Below, piece after piece: positions 32,144 to 39,000 of a stretch of 39,000 nt of DNA. Source of the DNA: DASXYU01 sp036502295 (lineage in GTDB: Bacteria > Actinomycetota > Actinomycetes > Mycobacteriales > Jatrophihabitantaceae); NCBI GenBank assembly GCA_036502295.1, contig DASXYU010000110.1, forward strand, positions 1 through 39,000. Reading direction: 5' to 3'. The notes under the pieces are model-generated. The model saw only the letters and a program-made list of their open reading frames with translations. It did not search any database and had not been told where the DNA came from. The position numbers and the translations under genes are program-made. Every line of letters begins with the position of its first letter. The first letter of the stretch is position 1.

Positions 32144-33610
32144 ATGGCTAAGACTCCTGCGCCGCCCGCATACCGCTGCACCGAGTGCGGCACCACCTCC
32201 CTGCGCTGGATCGGGCGCTGCCCCGAATGCCAGGCATGGGGCACCGTCGCCGAAGCGGGAGCCGTCTCGCGTAAGGCGATGACCGCAGGACCCGTCTCCG
32301 CACTGGCCCGGCCCATTGCCGAACTCGACGCCGAGGAGGCGAAGGCCCGCCCCACCGGCGTCGGTGAGCTCGACCGTGTTCTCGGCGGTGGGCTCGTGCC
32401 GGGGTCTGTCGTACTACTCGCCGGCGAGCCGGGAGTGGGCAAGTCGACGCTGCTGCTCGACGTGGCGCGCACCTTCGCGGCTTCAGGCGCAGGACGGGCG
32501 CTCATCGTCACGGGCGAGGAGTCCCCGGCGCAGGTGCGGCTCCGGGCCGAACGCACCGGCGCCCTGCACGAGGAGCTGTACCTCGCCGCGGAGAACGACC
32601 TCGCCGCGCTGCTCGGACACGTCGAGCAGGTGAAGCCGGGGCTGCTGATCGTCGACTCGGTGCAGACCATCAGCACCGACACCGTCGAGAGCGCCAGCGG
32701 CAGCGTGCCGCAGATCCGGGCCGTCGCCGCGGCGCTCATCGCGGTGGCGAAGCAGCGCGGCATGGCGACCGTCCTCGTCGGCCATGTCACCAAGGACGGC
32801 TCGGTCGCCGGTCCGCGGACGCTGGAACACCTCGTCGATGTCGTGCTGCACTTCGACGGCGACCGGCACTCGAGCCTGCGGATCGTCCGTGCCAGCAAGA
32901 ACCGCTACGGAGCCTCGGACGAGGTGGGCTGTTTCGAGATGCGCGAGGACGGGATGGTCGGGCTCGCCGATCCCTCCGGTCTCTTCCTCTCCTCAAGGAC
33001 GACCGCCGTTCCGGGCACCTGCGTCACGGTGACAGTCGAAGGACGCCGACCGATGGTGACCGAGGTGCAGGCCCTGGTGAACCGCACTACGGGGACGAGC
33101 GGGCGCCGCGCGGTGAACGACCTCGACTCGGCCCGGGTCTCGATGCTGCTCGCCGTGCTGTCGCGGCACGGGCGCATCCCGCTCATGGAGTACGAGGTGT
33201 ACGCCGCCACCGTCGGCGGCATTGCCGCCGACGAGCCTGCCGCTGACCTCGCGATCGCGCTGGCGATCGCCTCGGCAGCGCGTGACAGTGCGATCCCCGC
33301 ACCGCTGTGCGCCATCGGCGAGGTCTCGCTCTCCGGCGACGTCCGGCGGGTGGGCAACCTCGGTAAGCGCCTCGTCGAGGCGGCACGCCTCGGCTTCACA
33401 CACGCCCTCGTCCCGGCGGCGCATTGGGGCGAGTCGGTGCCGACGGGCGCTGAGTCGATCAAGGTCATCCCGGTGGAGACGCTCTCCGACGCGCTGAGCT
33501 ACCTCGCCCGGATCGGCAACTCCGTACCGACCCAGCGACGCACCGCGACACGCAACGAGGGACGGCGCGCGCTCGTCACCGAGCTGCGGGCGGTTCCCAG
33601 CCGCACCTGA
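32144..33610 (+). CDS. radA: DNA repair protein RadA
   Basis: The 488-aa protein has an N-terminal zinc finger (YRCTECGTTSLRWIGRCPEC), Walker A GEPGVGKST (about residue 93), Walker B LLIVDSVQT, the RadA-specific KNRYG motif (about 252, usually KNRFG) and a Lon-like C-terminal domain. It is a branch-migration helicase in homologous recombination. ATG 32144 gives the canonical start; an in-frame codon at 32114 is less likely. It is followed by disA, with which it is usually linked. Confidence 0.96.
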   Translation: MAKTPAPPAYRCTECGTTSLRWIGRCPECQAWGTVAEAGAVSRKAMTAGPVSALARPIAELDAEEAKARPTGVGELDRVLGGGLVPGSVVLLAGEPGVGKSTLLLDVARTFAASGAGRALIVTGEESPAQVRLRAERTGALHEELYLAAENDLAALLGHVEQVKPGLLIVDSVQTISTDTVESASGSVPQIRAVAAALIAVAKQRGMATVLVGHVTKDGSVAGPRTLEHLVDVVLHFDGDRHSSLRIVRASKNRYGASDEVGCFEMREDGMVGLADPSGLFLSSRTTAVPGTCVTVTVEGRRPMVTEVQALVNRTTGTSGRRAVNDLDSARVSMLLAVLSRHGRIPLMEYEVYAATVGGIAADEPAADLAIALAIASAARDSAIPAPLCAIGEVSLSGDVRRVGNLGKRLVEAARLGFTHALVPAAHWGESVPTGAESIKVIPVETLSDALSYLARIGNSVPTQRRTATRNEGRRALVTELRAVPSRT

Positions 33611-33637
33611 GCGGAATAAGTGCTCCCCGCTGCGCCC

Positions 33638-33643
33638 TACACT
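33638..33643 (+). promoter_or_regulatory. Possible -10 of disA
   Basis: TACACT lies 31 nt before the disA GTG and fits an actinobacterial -10. No convincing -35 is present. A GGAGGGAGGG ribosome site follows. Confidence 0.35.
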
Positions 33644-33674
33644 GTCGAGTACGGGGAGGAGGGAGGGCCTGACC

Positions 33675-34751
33675 GTGTCGATCAATGAGCGTGACGAACT
33701 GCGCGCGGTACTCGCAACGGTCGCACCAGGAACGTCGCTGCGCGACGCGCTTGAGCGCATCCTGCGGGGTAACACCGGCGCACTGATCGTCCTCGGCTGG
33801 GACAAGGCCGTGGAAAGCCTCTGCACCGGCGGCTTCCCGCTGGACATCGAGTTCTCCGCGACACGACTCCGCGAGCTCTGCAAGATGGACGGGGCGGTCG
33901 TCCTCACGACCGACGGCGACCGGATCGTCTATGCCGCCACCCACCTGATGCCCGACCCGTCGACGCCCACCGAGGAGTCCGGCACCCGCCATCGCACTGC
34001 CCAGCGCGTCGCCCGGCAGACCGGTTACCCCGTCATCTCCGTCTCGCAGTCGATGCGGATCGTCAGCCTCTACGTGGGCGCCGGGCGGTACGTCCTCGGC
34101 AGCACCGGCGAGCTGCTGGGACGCGCCAACCAGGCCATCTCAACCCTGGAGCGGTACAAGACCCGGCTGGACGAGGTCTCGAACGCACTCTCGGCGCTGG
34201 AGATCGAAGACCTCGTCACCGTCCGCGACGCAGCGATCGTCTCGCAGCGCCTCGAGATGGTGCGGCGCATCGCAGATGAGGTCACGGGTCAGGTGATCGA
34301 ACTGGGTACCGACGGCCGCCTGCTGCAGCTGCAGCTGGAGGAGTTGATGGCCGGGGTCGACACGGACCGCGAACTCATCGTCCGCGACTACGTTCCGGGC
34401 GGACGCAAGGCGCCGACCGTGGAGCGTGTGCTCGAGGCTATGGCCGCGCTGTCGGCTACCGACCTGCTGGATCTCACGCTCGTCGCTGGAGCCATGGGAC
34501 TACCGAGCACGCCCGAGCTGCTCGATGCCGCGGTTTCACCGCGCGGTCACCGGCTGCTGGCGCGCGTCCCACGCATCCCGACGACGATCCTCGACCGCAT
34601 CGTCGAGCACTTCGGCGGACTGCAGAAGCTCCTCGCCGCGACCGCTGACGACCTGCTGGCAGTCGAGGGCGTCGGTGAGACCCGCGCTCGCGCCGTCCGC
34701 GAAGCCATCAGCCGCCTTGCCGAGGTCAGCATCATCGACCGCTACAGCTAA
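33675..34751 (+). CDS. disA: DNA integrity scanning diadenylate cyclase DisA
   Basis: The 358-aa protein has the diadenylate cyclase domain with KMDGAVVL (DGA, about residue 71) and GTRHRTAQRVA (RHR, about 105), a helical spine, and C-terminal helix-hairpin-helix repeats (LLAVEGVGETRARAVREAIS) that bind branched DNA. It makes c-di-AMP and links DNA integrity to signalling. The GTG at 33675 is the start. The end overlaps the convergent membrane protein gene by 4 nt. Confidence 0.96.
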   Translation: MSINERDELRAVLATVAPGTSLRDALERILRGNTGALIVLGWDKAVESLCTGGFPLDIEFSATRLRELCKMDGAVVLTTDGDRIVYAATHLMPDPSTPTEESGTRHRTAQRVARQTGYPVISVSQSMRIVSLYVGAGRYVLGSTGELLGRANQAISTLERYKTRLDEVSNALSALEIEDLVTVRDAAIVSQRLEMVRRIADEVTGQVIELGTDGRLLQLQLEELMAGVDTDRELIVRDYVPGGRKAPTVERVLEAMAALSATDLLDLTLVAGAMGLPSTPELLDAAVSPRGHRLLARVPRIPTTILDRIVEHFGGLQKLLAATADDLLAVEGVGETRARAVREAISRLAEVSIIDRYS

Positions 34752-35449
34752 GAGATGCTGAAGTTGGTGGCTTTGCCGTCCTTGCCGGCGAGGGTGCCGT
34801 AGAGCGTGTAAGTACCGGCACCGACTTTCTGCCTCGTCCCGGCGCACTTCGGCTGCGATGACAAACCGGTCCACTGCACCGTGAAGGTCGCGGGGTTGTT
34901 CGGTTCAAGCACCTTGGCGGTGGTGCCCGGCTCGATGACGCAGTCGTGACTCCCCCATACCCGCGCGGCGCCGTTGTAGACGCGCAGCTCGATCTGGCTG
35001 TCCGCCACGTCCTGTACGCACGACTGCGGCCCTGTGTTGGTCACCTTCAGGCCGAGGACGGGCTGATCGCCTACCGCGTACGTCGGCTTCTCGGCAACCG
35101 CCTGCAGCGATAGCTGGGCGGCGGCGCAGGGCACAGGTGCCGCGCTCGTAGACGGTGGCGGGGCGGATGTCGTGGCCGGTGTGCTCGGGGGGCTCGACGA
35201 GGTGGGCGGCTGCGACGTCGACGGAGGCACCGTCGTCGTAGTGGTCGTCGAGCTTGAGTCGACCGGTGGAGCCGAGACACTGGGCGTCAGGCTCGGCCCA
35301 CCACTCGCCGCCGTCTTCTCGCCGTGCTTGTCGAGGATGGCAAGCACGGTGAGCCAGACGAGGGCGAGGACGACGATCACCGCGGCCAGCAACACCAGCC
35401 TGCGGCGCCAGTAGATGCCCGGATTCTGCGAGCCGACAGGATGAAACAT
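34748..35449 (-). CDS. Membrane-anchored protein, Rv3587c-like
   Basis: The 233-aa product has a short cytoplasmic start, a transmembrane helix (LVLLAAVIVVLALVWLTVLA, about residues 18-37), a long Ser/Thr/Pro linker (about 55-105) and a folded extracellular domain with VTNTGPQSC and other Cys that may form disulfides. The layout and place next to disA match the mycobacterial Rv3587c membrane protein. Function is unknown; a surface or cell-envelope role is probable. Confidence 0.8.
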   Translation of the reverse strand: MFHPVGSQNPGIYWRRRLVLLAAVIVVLALVWLTVLAILDKHGEKTAASGGPSLTPSVSAPPVDSSSTTTTTTVPPSTSQPPTSSSPPSTPATTSAPPPSTSAAPVPCAAAQLSLQAVAEKPTYAVGDQPVLGLKVTNTGPQSCVQDVADSQIELRVYNGAARVWGSHDCVIEPGTTAKVLEPNNPATFTVQWTGLSSQPKCAGTRQKVGAGTYTLYGTLAGKDGKATNFSIS

Positions 35450-35493
35450 GGTGCGTCCACGGTAGTGGGCGGTATTGATTAACGTGGAGCACC

Positions 35494-36372
35494 ATGCCGC
35501 AGTCCCCGCAGTTCACAGTCGCCGCAGCGCAATGGTTCAGCGCAGCGGCTCGCGACCTACCCTGGCGGCACGCGGATACAACGCCCTGGGCGGTGCTGAT
35601 GAGCGAGGTGATGCTGCAGCAAACGCCCGTTGCGCGTGTGCTCGCCCCCTACGCGGCCTGGTTGGAACGCTGGCCCACGCCGGCCGCACTCGCCGCGGAC
35701 GTTCCCGGCGACGCCGTCCGCATGTGGGCTCGCCTTGGCTATCCACGCCGCGCGTTGCGGCTGCATGAGTGCGCCGTCGTTATCGTGCGCGATCACGACG
35801 GTGCCGTCCCCACCGAGATCGATGCGCTGCTTGCTCTTCCTGGTATCGGCGCCTACACCGCGCGTGCTGTCGCCGCCTTCGCCTTCGGGCAGCGCGCGCC
35901 AGTCGTCGACACCAACGTGCGCCGCGTGGTTGCCCGCGCCTTCCTCGGCCAGGGTGAGGCAGGACCACCCAGCACCACCCGTGACCTCGCGACAGTCGAA
36001 ATGCTGCTCCCCGAGGACGCTGCGGCGGCCGCCCATCTCTCGGGGGCCCTCATGGAGCTCGGCGCCCTCGTCTGTACCGCCCGCACGCCGGACTGCGCAG
36101 CCTGCCCCGTCGCACATCTTTGCGCGTGGCGTCTCGCCGGTCATCCCGCCTACGGCGGCCCCGCCACGCGAACCCAGAAGTTCGAGGGCACCGATCGCCA
36201 AGTCCGCGGCAAGCTCATGGCAGTCGTCAGAGACGCACAACGCTCGGTCGCGCGCGCCCAACTCGACGTTGTCTGGGCCGATGCCGCCCAACGCGACCGA
36301 GCACTGCATTCGCTGATAGTGGACGGCCTGCTCGAGGTGACCAAGAGCGGCCGCTTCCGCCTACCGACCTAG
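35494..36372 (+). CDS. mutY: A/G-specific adenine glycosylase MutY
   Basis: The 292-aa glycosylase has the catalytic Glu in MSEVMLQQTPVARV, the helix-hairpin-helix LLALPGIGAYTARAVAAFAF with the catalytic Asp in VVDTNVRRVV, and the [4Fe-4S] loop CTARTPDCAACPVAHLC (C-x6-C-x2-C-x5-C). It removes adenine opposite 8-oxoguanine. The C-terminal domain is short. It starts at ATG 35494 with GTGGAG upstream and diverges from the membrane protein gene. Confidence 0.95.
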   Translation: MPQSPQFTVAAAQWFSAAARDLPWRHADTTPWAVLMSEVMLQQTPVARVLAPYAAWLERWPTPAALAADVPGDAVRMWARLGYPRRALRLHECAVVIVRDHDGAVPTEIDALLALPGIGAYTARAVAAFAFGQRAPVVDTNVRRVVARAFLGQGEAGPPSTTRDLATVEMLLPEDAAAAAHLSGALMELGALVCTARTPDCAACPVAHLCAWRLAGHPAYGGPATRTQKFEGTDRQVRGKLMAVVRDAQRSVARAQLDVVWADAAQRDRALHSLIVDGLLEVTKSGRFRLPT

Positions 36373-36389
36373 GTCCACGTCAGGGCGCA

Positions 36390-36449
36390 GCAAAGGGGCG
36401 CATCCCGCAGCCATCCTGAGGCTTTTAGCGGAGGGATGCGCCCCTTTGC
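36390..36449. terminator. Bidirectional terminator between mutY and clpC
   Basis: A perfect 17-bp stem, GCAAAGGGGCGCATCCC with its complement at 36433-36449, and a 26-nt loop lies between the convergent mutY and clpC stops. Confidence 0.8.
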
Positions 36450-36457
36450 GAAGCGAC

Positions 36458-39000
<2,543 letters not shown>

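Overview
The window is high-GC DNA from an actinobacterium. The right half has the gene order ispF-ispD-carD / lpqE-radA-disA / Rv3587c-like / mutY / clpC, which is the order known from mycobacteria and related actinomycetes. The protein families also fit: CarD, an F420-type PPOX protein, mycofactocin-type SDRs, an LLM oxidoreductase and an actinobacterial RlmB with a basic N-terminal tail. The genus cannot be fixed from sequence reading alone.

Positions 1-22973 form an accessory catabolic region built around acyl-CoA chemistry. From the left: a leftward operon with 4-nt overlaps (TauD/TfdA dioxygenase, TetR regulator, SDR, amidohydrolase-2 protein cut by the window edge); a crotonase diverging from an acyl-CoA ligase; a TesB-like double-hotdog thioesterase diverging from a second ligase and an alpha/beta hydrolase; a lipoprotein solute-binding protein with its own promoter; a third ligase diverging from a pair of acyl-CoA dehydrogenases; a NifU-like small protein coupled to a UGSC-family protein; a mycofactocin-type SDR diverging from a GntR-led operon (GntR, LLM oxidoreductase, SDR, ColD/E1-like PLP protein with His for Lys, mycofactocin-type SDR, alpha/beta hydrolase). 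Three CAAGnnCTTG operators, in three separate promoter regions, suggest one regulon. I infer a CoA-dependent degradation pathway for an unknown carboxylic acid, possibly cyclic or terpenoid, that uses F420 and mycofactocin cofactors.

A tRNA-Thr(TGT) gene at 23014-23087 separates this region from core genes: PlsC-type acyltransferase, an orphan MsiK/UgpC-type ATPase, rlmB, cysS, a PPOX protein, a trans-sulfuration-type PLP enzyme, the isoprenoid genes ispF and ispD, carD, lpqE, radA, disA, a membrane-anchored protein, mutY and clpC (5' end outside the window).

The best leads are: the UGSC/NifU-like pair behind a promoter whose -10 lies in an 18-bp perfect palindrome; the His-for-Lys PLP protein in a catabolic operon; the shared CAAGnnCTTG operators; an extra third N-domain repeat in ClpC whose DNA has diverged while the protein stayed identical; and a pair of ~88-bp structured dispersed repeats next to rlmB and carD.
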